Shown here piece after piece: positions 25,061-33,442 of a DNA stretch of 64,000 nucleotides. A program made the translations under genes and the position numbers. Within the stretch, counting starts at the first letter, position 1; every line of letters begins with the position of its first letter. The DNA lies in assembly GCF_005405885.1 (NCBI RefSeq), contig NZ_BJFL01000016.1, positions 50,330-114,329 on the forward strand, in the 5' to 3' direction. Under the pieces are notes generated by a model. The model was not told the DNA's origin. It did not search any database and saw only the letters and a program-made list of their open reading frames with translations. The DNA comes from Gandjariella thermophila (GTDB lineage Bacteria > Actinomycetota > Actinomycetes > Mycobacteriales > Pseudonocardiaceae).

Positions 25061-25816
25061 CTACAGACCACGGGGGCGCAGGACGTGTTCGGCGAGGCTG
25101 ACGAGCCAGTCGATCGTCAGCGCCAGGAGTGCGGTCAACACACTGCCGGTGAGCAGGATCGGGGTGCGGTTGAGCACGATCCCGGTGTTGATCAGATCGC
25201 CCAGCCCGCCGGCGTTGGTGAAGGTGGCCAGCGTCGCGCTGCCCACGTTCAGGATGAGCGCGACGCGCAGGCCGGCGAGCATGACCGGGACGGCGAGCGG
25301 AAGCTCGACCCGCAGCAGCACGGTGGCCCTGCTCAGGCCGATGCCCCGGCCGGCGTCGATGAGCGCCCGGTCGATGCCCTGCAGGCCGACCATGGTGTTG
25401 CGCAGTACCGGCAGCGCGGAGCACAGCACCAGCGCGACCAGCGCCTCCCGAGTCCCGATGCCGACCACCACCGCGAGCAGCACCAGCACCCCGATGGTGG
25501 GCACGGCCTGGCCGATGTTGGCCACCGCGAGCACCGCCGGGATCAGCCGGCGCAGCCGCGGCCGGGTGAGGAGCACGCCGAGCGGCACCGCGATGGCGAT
25601 CACCAGCAGGGTGGACAGCCCGACGAGTTCCAGGTGCTCGGTGAGGCGGGCGAGGACGACCTGGACGTTGATCGACCGCCGCTCGATGGCGTCCAACGGC
25701 TGGCCGCGCAGGTACGCCAGCAGCGCCGCCCCGGCCACCACGACGAGCGCCGGTGTGGTCAGCACCCCGAGCGCGGACAGCCGGGTGCTCTCCTCCCGCT
25801 GGGCGGTCAGGGTCAT
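25061..25816 (-). CDS. ABC transporter permease, OpuCB/OpuCD type
   Basis: A 251-residue membrane protein with five to six helices and the BPD-transporter loop that contacts the ATPase (ALIDAGRGIGLSRATVLLRVELPLAVP, shown in part). GLSTLLVIAIAVPLGVLLT and NIGQAVPTIGVLVLLAV are characteristic of osmoprotectant permeases. It forms the channel together with the other permease of this operon. Its start overlaps the ATPase stop by 4 bp (ATGA), so the two are translated together. Confidence 0.9.
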   Translation of the reverse strand: MTLTAQREESTRLSALGVLTTPALVVVAGAALLAYLRGQPLDAIERRSINVQVVLARLTEHLELVGLSTLLVIAIAVPLGVLLTRPRLRRLIPAVLAVANIGQAVPTIGVLVLLAVVVGIGTREALVALVLCSALPVLRNTMVGLQGIDRALIDAGRGIGLSRATVLLRVELPLAVPVMLAGLRVALILNVGSATLATFTNAGGLGDLINTGIVLNRTPILLTGSVLTALLALTIDWLVSLAEHVLRPRGL

Positions 25817-26916
25817 CGGGCATCCCCGAACGACGGCGCGGGGCTGGAGTCCCCGGCGGGGTGCCGGCGCACCACGGTCGACCAGGACAGCGCGCCCACC
25901 GGGTCGCCGTGCGCGTCAAGAACGAGGGCGGCGTCGTCGCGGGCCCGCACCATCGCGTCCAGCGCGTCGTACACGCTGTCCTCGGTCCGCACCACGGCGA
26001 CGCCGGCGGCGCCCCGGCTGCCCGCGGACGCCCAGCGCACCGGTCGCCCGGCGTCGTCCAGCAGCACCGCGCGCGCCGACCGGTCCACCGCGGCGGCACC
26101 GGGACGGACCACCTCCACCGGTTCCAGCGCGAGGGCACCGACCCGCTCCAGCCGCAGCCCGCGCAGCGCCGCGCCGGAACCGACGAAGGAGGCGACGAAG
26201 TCGTTGGCCGGCTCGGCGAGGATCGCCGCCGGCCGGTCGTACTGGGCCAGCCGAGCGTGCGGCTCGAACAGGGCGATGCGGTCGCCCAGCTTGACCGCCT
26301 CGGCCACGTCGTGGGTGACCAGCACGATGGTCTTGCGGATCCGGGCCTGCAGGTCCAGCAACTCGTCCTGCAACCGCTCCCGGGTGATCGGGTCGATCGC
26401 CCCGAACGGCTCGTCCATCAGCATCACCGGCGGGTCGGCGGCCAGGGCGCGAGCCACGCCGACGCGTTGCTGCTCCCCGCCGGAGAGGTGTTTGGGGTAG
26501 CGGCGCCGGTAGGTCTCGGGACTCAGGCCGACCAGGTCCAGCAACTCGTCCACGCGCGCCCGGATGCGCGCCCTGTCCCAGCCGAGTGCGCGCGGAACGA
26601 GACCGATGTTCTCCGCGACGGTCATGTGCGGGAACAGCCCGACCTGCTGGATGACGTAGCCGATGCGGCGGCGCAGCCGGTCCGGGTCGACCCGGGTGAC
26701 GTCCTCGCCGTCGACGAGGATGCGCCCCGCACTGGGCTCGATCAGCCGGTTGATCAGCCGCAGGGTGGTGGTCTTGCCGCAGCCGGACGGGCCGAGCAGC
26801 ACCACGATCTCGCCGGCCGGGACGTCCAGGGACAGCTCGGCCACCGCGGGCGCGGGCTGGCCGGGATAGTGCTTGCTGACCCGGTCGAGGCGGATCATCA
26901 CGTCGCCGCTGATCAT
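25813..26916 (-). CDS. ABC transporter ATP-binding protein with CBS domains, OpuCA type
   Basis: A 367-residue ATPase. Walker A is GPSGCGKTTTLRL (about residues 42-54), followed by the Q-loop, the signature LSGGEQQRVGVARAL, Walker B VMLMDEP and the switch His in VTHDVAEA. The C-terminal 120 residues form a CBS pair (VRTEDSVYDALDAMVRARDDA, in part), which in OpuA-like systems senses ionic strength. It energises uptake of an osmoprotectant. ATG 26916 is used; a GTG 18 nt downstream is possible. The gene lies 46 bp after the first permease gene. Confidence 0.93.
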   Translation of the reverse strand: MISGDVMIRLDRVSKHYPGQPAPAVAELSLDVPAGEIVVLLGPSGCGKTTTLRLINRLIEPSAGRILVDGEDVTRVDPDRLRRRIGYVIQQVGLFPHMTVAENIGLVPRALGWDRARIRARVDELLDLVGLSPETYRRRYPKHLSGGEQQRVGVARALAADPPVMLMDEPFGAIDPITRERLQDELLDLQARIRKTIVLVTHDVAEAVKLGDRIALFEPHARLAQYDRPAAILAEPANDFVASFVGSGAALRGLRLERVGALALEPVEVVRPGAAAVDRSARAVLLDDAGRPVRWASAGSRGAAGVAVVRTEDSVYDALDAMVRARDDAALVLDAHGDPVGALSWSTVVRRHPAGDSSPAPSFGDAR

Positions 26917-26962
26917 GGCTTGTTCTCCGGGAGTTCGCGCGCGACCGCGATCGGGGCGCCCC

Positions 26963-27607
26963 TCACCCCAGCCCCCGCGAGGTGGTCAGCCGGGACAGCG
27001 CGACGAAGAGCAGGTCCAGCGCGAGCGCCAGGACGGCGACGCCCAGCGTTCCGGCGAGGGCGTCGTTCAGCGCGTTGGCACCGCCGATGCGGGCCAGGCC
27101 GCCGAAGATGAGCTGGCCCAGGCCCGGGCCGCTGACCCCGGCCGCGATGGCGGCGATGGCCACGGTCATGATCGTGGCCACCCGCACACCGGTGAGCACC
27201 ACCGGCCAGGCCAGCGGCAGCCGCACCAGCCGCAGCCGGGCCCAGCGGCTCAGACCCATGCCGCGGGCCGCGTCCTCGACCGCGCCGGGCACCGAGGCCA
27301 GCCCGGTGACGGTGTTCCGCAGGACCGGGAAGATCGCGTAGAGCACCAGCGCGGCGATGGCCGGCGGCGCTCCCAGCCCGAGCACCGGGATGAGCAGGCC
27401 GAACAGCGCGAAGGACGGGATGGTGAGCATCGTGCCGGTGATGTTGAGGGCCACCCGGCTGGCGCGCGGGTGGCCCTCAACCACGATCCCGACGCCCACC
27501 CCGATGGCGGCCGCGACGGCCACCGCGATCAGCACCATCTCGGCGTGCTGCACCGCCAGCACCCCGATCACGGGCCACCGTTGCCCGAGGTAGTCGGCGA
27601 AGCTCAC
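26963..27607 (-). CDS. ABC transporter permease, OpuCB/OpuCD type
   Basis: A 214-residue membrane protein similar in layout to the permease at 25061-25816: VLIAVAVAAAIGVGVGIVV, TIPSFALFGLLIPVLGLG, and the ATPase-contact loop EDAARGMGLSRWARLRLVRL. Two different permease genes in one operon are usual for OpuC-type transporters. GTG 27607 is chosen because the protein starts in the typical way right there (SFADYLGQRWPVI), although no strong ribosome site is visible. It is the first gene of the operon; the promoter must lie in the 335 bp upstream. Confidence 0.88.
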   Translation of the reverse strand: MSFADYLGQRWPVIGVLAVQHAEMVLIAVAVAAAIGVGVGIVVEGHPRASRVALNITGTMLTIPSFALFGLLIPVLGLGAPPAIAALVLYAIFPVLRNTVTGLASVPGAVEDAARGMGLSRWARLRLVRLPLAWPVVLTGVRVATIMTVAIAAIAAGVSGPGLGQLIFGGLARIGGANALNDALAGTLGVAVLALALDLLFVALSRLTTSRGLG

Positions 27608-27942
27608 CCGCGTACCGCCGGTCGTGGTCGGGGTCGACGGGTGACCGGGGCGGTGGCTGGGTGGGCGCCTCGTTCGGGGCGTGGCACGGTGGTCGGCACG
27701 AACCCGATCTTTGCGTGATCGCCAGCGCGGCGAAAGGCCCATGGCCGCCAAACGGGTGACGAGATCGGCAACCTCACGGCTACGAACGGCGGTGCGGGGA
27801 CGCTCCTGCCCCCCGCCGCCCGGCCGTAGGGGGCGACGCGGCGGCCACGGACAGGCCGTAGGCGGACCATCCGGACCTGGGTCTTCCTGCCCTGGGGCCG
27901 GCGCGCACGCGCTGCCTACGGTCCGGTCGGGAGGTGATGGCG
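27608..27942. other. Divergent intergenic region of the osmoprotectant operon
   Basis: No gene is seen in these 335 bp between the permease gene (minus) and the quinone oxidoreductase gene (plus). CCGTAGGC (27856-27863) and GCCTACGG (27914-27921) form an inverted repeat 50 bp apart. No clear -10/-35 pair was found. Confidence 0.4.
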
Positions 27943-28893
27943 ATGCGCAGCATGCATGCGGTCCGGGCACACGCCCGGGGCGGACCCGAGGTGCTCGTCT
28001 ACGAGGACGCGCCACGACCGGAGCCGGGACCGGGGGAGGTGCTGCTCGCGGTTCGAGCCGCGTCGGTGACGGCCAACGAACTGCGCTGGGAAGCGACGTG
28101 GACCGACAGTTTCGACGGCACCGGCCACGCCCGGCTCCCGGTCATTCCCTCGCATGAGGTCGCGGGCGTGGTCGCGGACGCCGGACCCGGTGTGGCAGGG
28201 GTCGGAATCGGGGACGCCGTCTACGGGCTGATCCCGTTCACCCACGACGGCGCGGCCGCCGAGTACGTCAGCCTGCCCGCGGACATCCTCGCCGCCAAGC
28301 CGGTGAACCTCGACTACCCGGCCGCGGCGGCCGTGCCGCTTGCCGCGCTGACCGCATGGCAGGCACTGGTGGTGCATGCCGGCCTGCGGCCGGGACAGCA
28401 CGTGCTCATCCACGGCGCGGCCGGCGGGGTCGGCTCCTTCGCGGTCCAGATCGCCGCCGCCCTCGGTGCGCGGGTCATCGCGACGGCGTCCGCCATGGAC
28501 GCCGGGTTCGTCGCCGACCTCGGCGCCGCGGAGGTCATCGACCACCGGACCCAGCGGTTCGAGGAGCACGTTCGCGACATGGACGCGGTCCTCGACATCG
28601 TCGGCGGGGAGACACAGCGGCGGTCCTGGAGTGTGCTGCGCCGGGGTGGGGTGCTGGTCAGCCTGGCCGAGCCGATCGACTCCCGGGAGGCGGACGCGCA
28701 TCGGGCCCGCGGCGTGTTCTTCATCGTCGAGCCCAACCGCGAGCACCTGCGGCAGATCACCCGGCTGATCGAAAGCGGCCAGCTCGCGCCCGTGGTGGAC
28801 CAGATCGTGCCGCTGGCCGAGACGCGCGCCGCCTACGAGGCGCTGGAGCACACGCACCGGCGGGGCAAGATCGTCATTGAGGTCGCGGCGTGA
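27943..28893 (+). CDS. Zinc-independent MDR NADP-dependent oxidoreductase (quinone oxidoreductase-like)
   Basis: A 316-residue medium-chain reductase: GroES-like N-domain (EVLLAVRAASVTANELRW, IPSHEVAGVVADAG) and Rossmann domain with the cofactor motif VLIHGAAGGVGSFAVQIAAALGA, cut here to its core AAGGVGSFA. No structural-zinc Cys cluster is present, so it belongs to the quinone oxidoreductase/enoyl reductase branch. It reduces quinones or activated alkenes with NADPH. ATG 27943 is preferred because GGGAGG lies 8 nt upstream; other in-frame starts are 6-9 nt earlier. A strong bidirectional terminator follows. Confidence 0.88.
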   Translation: MRSMHAVRAHARGGPEVLVYEDAPRPEPGPGEVLLAVRAASVTANELRWEATWTDSFDGTGHARLPVIPSHEVAGVVADAGPGVAGVGIGDAVYGLIPFTHDGAAAEYVSLPADILAAKPVNLDYPAAAAVPLAALTAWQALVVHAGLRPGQHVLIHGAAGGVGSFAVQIAAALGARVIATASAMDAGFVADLGAAEVIDHRTQRFEEHVRDMDAVLDIVGGETQRRSWSVLRRGGVLVSLAEPIDSREADAHRARGVFFIVEPNREHLRQITRLIESGQLAPVVDQIVPLAETRAAYEALEHTHRRGKIVIEVAA

Positions 28894-28902
28894 CGGCCAC
28901 CT

Positions 28903-28933
28903 CCGGTGATCTCGGCGGCACCGAGATCACCGG
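28903..28933. terminator. Bidirectional terminator between convergent genes
   Basis: CCGGTGATCTCGG (28903-28915) and CCGAGATCACCGG (28921-28933) are perfect 13-bp arms around a 5-nt loop, between the ends of the quinone oxidoreductase gene (28893) and the convergent small membrane protein gene (stop at 28927). Confidence 0.85.
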
Positions 28934-29277
28934 GGCGGCGGCCGCGGGCGGCGGGGCGACGTGTCCCCTTCCGCGGGGCGGAACATCAGCAGCGAAACCC
29001 ACATCCCGGCGGGCAGATCCTCGCCCCGGCACATCGACCGGGACAGGCCGTAGGCCATGCACACCCCCAGGGCGGCCAGCGCCACCGCGTAGCCGATGAA
29101 CAGCACACCCAGCGCCCACCGCGCGGCGGGGAACGCGGCCAGCAGGCCCAGCAACGGCGCGGCCGCCAGCGCGACCACGATGAACGCGGCGGAACCCGCC
29201 TGGTCGAGCCGGAGGACCAGGCGCAGCAGGCGATGCTGGCGGCGAGGGCCGCCCGACGGGGCTCGGCGTGGTGCCAT
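28927..29277 (-). CDS. Small membrane protein, hypothetical
   Basis: A 116-residue product: basic N-terminus (PRRAPSGGPRRQHRLLRLVL), two hydrophobic helices (AAFIVVALAAAPLLGLLAAF and LGVLFIGYAVALAALGVCM) and a short polar tail ending in prolines and arginines. No named family is recognised. The ATG at 29277 follows a GGAGAGG-like site; a longer in-frame start would add 37 Arg/Pro-rich residues. It lies 171 bp downstream of mftE on the same strand and might be read through from the mycofactocin operon. Confidence 0.6.
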   Translation of the reverse strand: MAPRRAPSGGPRRQHRLLRLVLRLDQAGSAAFIVVALAAAPLLGLLAAFPAARWALGVLFIGYAVALAALGVCMAYGLSRSMCRGEDLPAGMWVSLLMFRPAEGDTSPRRPRPPPR

Positions 29278-29448
29278 CGTGACCGCCTCTCCGGTGCGGG
29301 GCCGCCCGGTGCCGGCCGGCGACCGCGGTTCGCCGGTGTCCACACGCGCCGGTGCACGTGTGCGGCGCTGGCCGGGCGGAACTCTCACCGATGACGGTAG
29401 GGCGGGGCCGGGCGCCTGGCGATGACCTCGCGGGTCATGGCCGGGCGG

Positions 29449-30192
29449 CTACCCCGGATCCCGGGCAGGCGCCCCGGGCGGATCGGCGGCCGCGGCGGGC
29501 CAGTCGCCCGGGCGCCAGCGGTCCGCGGCGGCGACCAGATCGTCGGCCCAGCGGGCGAGTAACCGGGCTCCCTCGGCGGCGGACGCGCCGGTGGGGTCGC
29601 CGAGCACGCCGTTCCCGCTCACCGCCCGCACTCCGGACTCGCGCAGCGCGGGCAGCACCTCCGCCAGCGGCCGGGTCACCCCGGGTTCGGCACGGTCGCG
29701 GCGCACCGCGCCCGGCCGGAGCGCGAGCATCGCCGCGGTCTCCGCGCCGCCGGCGTGGCTGTCCGATGTGGACCAGCGAGGTGACCAGGCGCGCACCCGG
29801 CGGCCCTCGCCGCGCAACCGGCCCACGGCGCGGCGCAGCGGGTCCGCGTTGCCGCCGTGCCCGCAGACCAGCAGCACCCCGGCGAAGGCGTCCGCGGAGC
29901 GGGCCAGTTCCACCAGCAGCGTCTCGGTGGCGTGCCGCCCGATGGACAGGGTGCCCGGAAAACCGGCGTGCTCGCCGCTGGCGCCGTAGGGAACCGGGGG
30001 AGCGACCACCACCCACGGGCGGGCCGCGGCGAGCCGGTCGGCCAGCGCCGCGGCCACCTCGGTGTCCACAGTGAACGGCAGGTGCGGCCCGTGCTGCTCG
30101 GTGGCGCCCAGCGGCACGGCGAGCACGCTGCGCCCGGCGATGCCGGCGATCTCCGGCCAGGTCAGCTCGGCCAGCCGGCGCGGCGGTCTCAT
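29449..30192 (-). CDS. mftE: MftE: mycofactocin system creatinine amidohydrolase-family peptidase
   Basis: A 247-residue member of the creatininase family. Metal ligands are visible in VPLGATEQHGPHLPF (Glu and His), VDTEV, YGASGEHAGFPGT and CGHGGN. In mycofactocin biosynthesis MftE cleaves the MftC-modified precursor, releasing the C-terminal Val-Tyr-derived product AHDP. It is the last gene of the minus-strand unit mftB-SDR-mftF-mftE; its ATG overlaps the mftF stop by 4 bp (ATGA). The identity is strongly supported by this neighbourhood. Confidence 0.92.
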   Translation of the reverse strand: MRPPRRLAELTWPEIAGIAGRSVLAVPLGATEQHGPHLPFTVDTEVAAALADRLAAARPWVVVAPPVPYGASGEHAGFPGTLSIGRHATETLLVELARSADAFAGVLLVCGHGGNADPLRRAVGRLRGEGRRVRAWSPRWSTSDSHAGGAETAAMLALRPGAVRRDRAEPGVTRPLAEVLPALRESGVRAVSGNGVLGDPTGASAAEGARLLARWADDLVAAADRWRPGDWPAAAADPPGAPARDPG

Positions 30193-31574
30193 GGGGCCGT
30201 CCCGGCGTCGACGCCTCCGCGGCCCGGCCAGTCGGCCAGGTCGGGTAGCAGCGGGGCGAGGGTGCGCCGGCGCAGCGCGCCCCACCACACCCCGGCGCCG
30301 TAGGCGAGGTCGTCGGCCACCCGCAGCAGCCACCAGCGCACCGGATCCACCGGCGGGCGCCGGCGGTACCACTCGACCAGGTGCCGGCCGAGGGCGGCGG
30401 CGAGCAGCCACCGGCCCCGGCGGGTCGCCGCGAGCAGCGGCACCGCGACCGGCCACCACGCCCGGGTCGCCGCGCCGGCCAGCAACCGGCCGGCGCCGAG
30501 GTGGCCGAGGCAGGCGAACCGCACCGACTCCCGGGCCGGCACGCCCACCCGGCCGAGCCGGCGGGGCAGCAGCGCCGCGGTGACCGCCGCGACGCCGACA
30601 CCGGCCAGCGGGCGGCCGGCGGCGACGGCGGCCCACGCCAGCGCGCTCCACGGCGCCATCCGGACCGGGGCCACCGCCCGGCCGTGCCGCTGCCCGAGGG
30701 GTGCGGCCGAGGTGCCGTAGTCGAAACGCTGCCGCAGGAACCCCCCGAGCCCGTCGCGGGGCGCGTGGCCGACCACCGCCGCCGGCTCGTAGCGGACCTG
30801 CGCCCCGGCGGCCACCAGCCGCCACACCAGGTCGACGTCCTCGCCGAACCGCAGCCGCTCGTCGAAACCGCCGTGCTCGCGCAGCGCCGCCACTCGCACG
30901 ACCAGCGCGGCGGACGGCACGTAGCTCACCCGGCCGCCCGGCCGCACCGGCGCGGGCGCGCCGCCGAGGTCCAAAGCGGACCGTTGCCGCTCGTAGCGGG
31001 CCAGCGCGGAGGGGCCGGGGACGCTGCGCACCCGGGGTGCCACCGCGGCCACGTCGGGATCAGCGAAGTGCGGCAGCAGCGGGTCCAGCCAGGCCGGTTC
31101 GGGCAGCACGTCGGCGTCCAGGAAGGCCACCAGGTCGGTGGTCGCCAGCGCCCAGCCGGCGTTGCGCGCGGCGGCCGGACCCCGCGCCACGTCGTGCCGG
31201 ACGGTCGCACCGGGCACAGCGACGGTGGACCCGTCGTCCACCACGACGACCGCCGCGACCGGGCCCACCGCGGCGAGCAGGTCGCCCACCGCGCGGTCGC
31301 GAACCGGCACCACCACGGTGACGTCCCCGCGGCCGAGCCGGCCGCCGGCGTAGGCGGGGTGCGCGATGCCGGCGCGCACCAGGCGGCTGGCCAGCGCGCG
31401 GTGCGCCGGGGACACCGGTTCCCCGGCCAGCCAGCCGCCGACCAGCCGAGCGCCGGACTCGGTGAGCCGCAGCACGCGCAGCGGCGCGCCGCCGACCAGC
31501 ACCCGCCCGCCGGCCCAGCTCCGTGTCCCCGCGTCCGGGACCAGCCGCAGCTCCGCCGCGTCGCCGGGCGTCAT
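30189..31574 (-). CDS. mftF: MftF: mycofactocin glycosyltransferase
   Basis: A 461-residue GT2-family glycosyltransferase. The nucleotide-sugar fold shows VTVVVPVRDRAVGDLL, VVVVDDGSTVAV, ARNAGWALATTDLVAFLDADV (the DxD motif, quoted in part) and the acceptor-site HGGFDERLRFGEDVDLVWRL region. The N-terminal 85 residues form the MftF-specific domain, and the C-terminus has hydrophobic segments. MftF adds a beta-1,4-glucan chain to the mycofactocin core. It overlaps both neighbours by 4 bp (ATGA at each end), so the unit is tightly coupled. Confidence 0.93.
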   Translation of the reverse strand: MTPGDAAELRLVPDAGTRSWAGGRVLVGGAPLRVLRLTESGARLVGGWLAGEPVSPAHRALASRLVRAGIAHPAYAGGRLGRGDVTVVVPVRDRAVGDLLAAVGPVAAVVVVDDGSTVAVPGATVRHDVARGPAAARNAGWALATTDLVAFLDADVLPEPAWLDPLLPHFADPDVAAVAPRVRSVPGPSALARYERQRSALDLGGAPAPVRPGGRVSYVPSAALVVRVAALREHGGFDERLRFGEDVDLVWRLVAAGAQVRYEPAAVVGHAPRDGLGGFLRQRFDYGTSAAPLGQRHGRAVAPVRMAPWSALAWAAVAAGRPLAGVGVAAVTAALLPRRLGRVGVPARESVRFACLGHLGAGRLLAGAATRAWWPVAVPLLAATRRGRWLLAAALGRHLVEWYRRRPPVDPVRWWLLRVADDLAYGAGVWWGALRRRTLAPLLPDLADWPGRGGVDAGTAP

Positions 31575-32356
31575 GCGGTGAACCCCCCGTCGGCGTGCAC
31601 CACGGTGCCGGTGACCGCGGACGACGCCTCGCCGCACAGCCAGCACACCGCGGCGGCCACCTCCTCCGGTTCCAGTAGCCGCTCCACCAGTTGATGCCGG
31701 GCGAACTCCTCGACGTCCGGCAGGTCGTACAGGCCGGCGGTGGCGGTGAGCATGTCGGTCCGGGTGGAGCCGGGGGAGACGGCGGTGGCGGTGATCCCGG
31801 TGCCGCGTAGGTCGGTGGCCAGCCCGCGGATCAGCCCGACCACGGCGTGCTTGGCCGCGTTGTAGCCGGCCAGGTGCCACAGCCCGCGGTGGGCGGCGGC
31901 CGAGGCGAGCGCGACGAACCGGCCGGACCTCGGCGCGGGGCGGCGCAGCAGCGCCGGCACCGCCGCCCTGGCCAGGTTGGTCACGCCGCGTACGCCGACC
32001 TCGAACAGCGCGTCCCACTCCGGGTCGGTGGTCTCCCACAGCGGCCGGCCGCCGGCCATCACCGCGGCCGCGGCGACCGCCGCGTCCAGCCCACCGAACT
32101 CCCGCTCGGCCAGCTCCACCGCGCCGGCCAGCGCGCCGGCGTCGCGCACGTCCGCGACCACCGGGCGCACCGTGCCCGGCCACCGCGCGGCCACCGCCCG
32201 AAGCTGCTCCACGCTGCCCAGCGGGTAGCCGACGCCCGGCAGGTCGGCGCACACGTCCACGGCGACCACCCGCCAGCCCTGCCCGGCGAGCTGGTGCAGC
32301 ACCGCCGCGCCGATGCCCCGCGCCGCGCCGGTGACCACCGCGACCCGCCCGCCCAT
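31571..32356 (-). CDS. Mycofactocin-associated SDR oxidoreductase
   Basis: A 261-residue short-chain dehydrogenase: VVTGAARGIGAAVL at the N-terminus, DVCAD after the second strand, AAAAVMAGGRPLW, catalytic Ser in LASAAAHRG and YNAAKHAVVGL (Tyr/Lys), and a C-terminal AVTGTVVHADGGF. SDRs inside mycofactocin clusters carry an NAD that is not exchangeable and is reoxidised by mycofactocin; this is knowledge of the family, not shown here. It sits between mftB and mftF with 4-bp overlaps on both sides. The substrate is unknown. Confidence 0.9.
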   Translation of the reverse strand: MGGRVAVVTGAARGIGAAVLHQLAGQGWRVVAVDVCADLPGVGYPLGSVEQLRAVAARWPGTVRPVVADVRDAGALAGAVELAEREFGGLDAAVAAAAVMAGGRPLWETTDPEWDALFEVGVRGVTNLARAAVPALLRRPAPRSGRFVALASAAAHRGLWHLAGYNAAKHAVVGLIRGLATDLRGTGITATAVSPGSTRTDMLTATAGLYDLPDVEEFARHQLVERLLEPEEVAAAVCWLCGEASSAVTGTVVHADGGFTA

Positions 32357-32631
32357 CACGCCGGAACGATCATGTCGCTGGCCGCCAGCGAGGCGAGGGC
32401 GCGCAGGTAGGCGGCGCGCCGGGACTCGGGCAGGCCGGCCAGGGCGTCGTGCACGCACGCGTGCCGGTCGAGGTCGCGCACCAGCCTCACCAGTTCGGGC
32501 GCCTTGAGGAAGGACAGCCGCCGGTTGCCGAAGTGGTAGGCGAGCGCGCCGAACGGCTCCGGCCGCAGCGCCACGCTCGGGCTCAGCCGGTAGCGCGCGG
32601 CCGGGTCGAACGGTGTGGGCTCAGCGGGCAC
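32356..32631 (-). CDS. mftB: MftB: mycofactocin precursor-binding chaperone
   Basis: A 91-residue protein with the PqqD-like RiPP recognition fold of MftB: FDPAARYRLSPSVALRPEPF, GALAYHFGNRRLSFL, then helices ending ALASLAASDMIVPA. MftB binds the MftA leader and delivers it to MftC. The GTG at 32631 places the conserved segment at the usual distance from the start and lies inside the 3' end of a 27-codon MftA-like frame on the same strand. The stop overlaps the SDR start (ATGA). In canonical clusters mftB stands between mftA and mftC; here it is on the opposite strand from them. Confidence 0.88.
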   Translation of the reverse strand: MPAEPTPFDPAARYRLSPSVALRPEPFGALAYHFGNRRLSFLKAPELVRLVRDLDRHACVHDALAGLPESRRAAYLRALASLAASDMIVPA

Positions 32632-32704
32632 CGCACACCCCGCCGATGGCGACCTCATCCTGGACCACCTCGGGCTCCGCCGCCCGGTTCCGCTCCTGGG
32701 CCAT
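32621..32704 (-). CDS. Second MftA-like precursor peptide with non-canonical C-terminus
   Basis: A 27-codon frame directly upstream of, and overlapping, mftB: MAQERNRAAEPEVVQ then DEVAIGGVCGAR and a stop. The end aligns with the true MftA of this locus (VEDVSIDGMCGVY): Val, Ile, Gly, Cys and Gly are kept in register, but the terminal Val-Tyr that MftC decarboxylates and cross-links is Ala-Arg. A ribosome site GGAG lies 6 nt before the ATG. The position, between a divergent mftR promoter and mftB, is where mftA stands in ordinary clusters. It may be a decayed copy left by a duplication/inversion, or a peptide with a different role; it cannot give normal mycofactocin because the Tyr is missing. 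Confidence 0.7.
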   Translation of the reverse strand: MAQERNRAAEPEVVQDEVAIGGVCGAR

Positions 32705-32753
32705 GACACACTCCGGGTAGGTGACGGGGGCAAACGTCGCCCCCGACAGTATT

Positions 32754-32766
32754 GGCACTCGGTGCC
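32754..32766. promoter_or_regulatory. Candidate MftR operator in the mftR/mftB divergent region
   Basis: GGCAC-TCG-GTGCC, a perfect 5-bp inverted repeat, 14 bp before the mftR start. The same GGCAC-N3-GTGCC occurs once more before mftA (33443-33455). CGGGGGC (32724-32730) and GCCCCCG (32738-32744) form another inverted repeat in the same 76-bp region. Confidence 0.55.
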
Positions 32767-32780
32767 GAAGGGAAGGGGTC

Positions 32781-33413
32781 ATGGCGACGAGCGTGGAGGC
32801 GGACGCCGGCACGCCGGTACCGCAGGCCCGCCGGTCCGGGCGTCGGCCCGTCACCTCGCGCGCCGAACTCGAGCACGTGGCGTTCGACCTGTTCGCCGCC
32901 CGCGGCTTCGACCGGACCACCATCGACGACATCGCCCGCGCCGCGGGGATCGGCCGGCGCACGTTCTTCCGGTACTTCCCCTCCAAGAACGACATCGCCT
33001 GGGGCGCGTTCGACGAGCATCTGGACCGGCTGCGGGCCTTCCTGCGGAGCCGCCCGGCGGAGACGCCGCTGATGGACGCGATCCGCGAGGCGCTGCTGGA
33101 CTTCAACCGGGTCGACCCGGCCGAGGTCCCATGGCACCGGCGCCGGATGGAACTGATCCTCCGGGTGCCCGCGCTGCAGGCGCACTCCACCCTGCGGTAC
33201 GCCGCCTGGCGGGCGGTGATCGCCGAGTTCGTCGGCCGGCGGCTGGGCCAGCCGGCGGACGCGCTCGCGCCGCAGGCGATCGCCTACGCCACGCTCGGCG
33301 TCGCTGTCGCCGCCTACGAGCAGTGGCTGCGCGACGAGGACGCCGACCTGGGCGCCCTGCTGGACGCGGCCATGCGGGAACTGGCCGCCGGGTTCGCGGG
33401 TTCGCTTCGCTGA
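32781..33413 (+). CDS. mftR: MftR: TetR-family mycofactocin system regulator
   Basis: A 210-residue TetR protein. The DNA-binding helices are VAFDLFAARGFDRTTIDDIARAAGIGRRTFFRYFPSKNDI (residues about 37-76; quoted discontinuously elsewhere), with the mycofactocin-type C-terminal ligand domain. MftR homologues repress the cluster and respond to long-chain acyl-CoA. It starts at ATG 32781 after AAGGGG; it is followed 92 bp later by mftA on the same strand and is divergent from the mftB unit, the usual place for a regulator of both. Confidence 0.9.
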   Translation: MATSVEADAGTPVPQARRSGRRPVTSRAELEHVAFDLFAARGFDRTTIDDIARAAGIGRRTFFRYFPSKNDIAWGAFDEHLDRLRAFLRSRPAETPLMDAIREALLDFNRVDPAEVPWHRRRMELILRVPALQAHSTLRYAAWRAVIAEFVGRRLGQPADALAPQAIAYATLGVAVAAYEQWLRDEDADLGALLDAAMRELAAGFAGSLR

Positions 33414-33442
33414 TCGGTTCAGCGCATCGCCCCTTCCATTTG

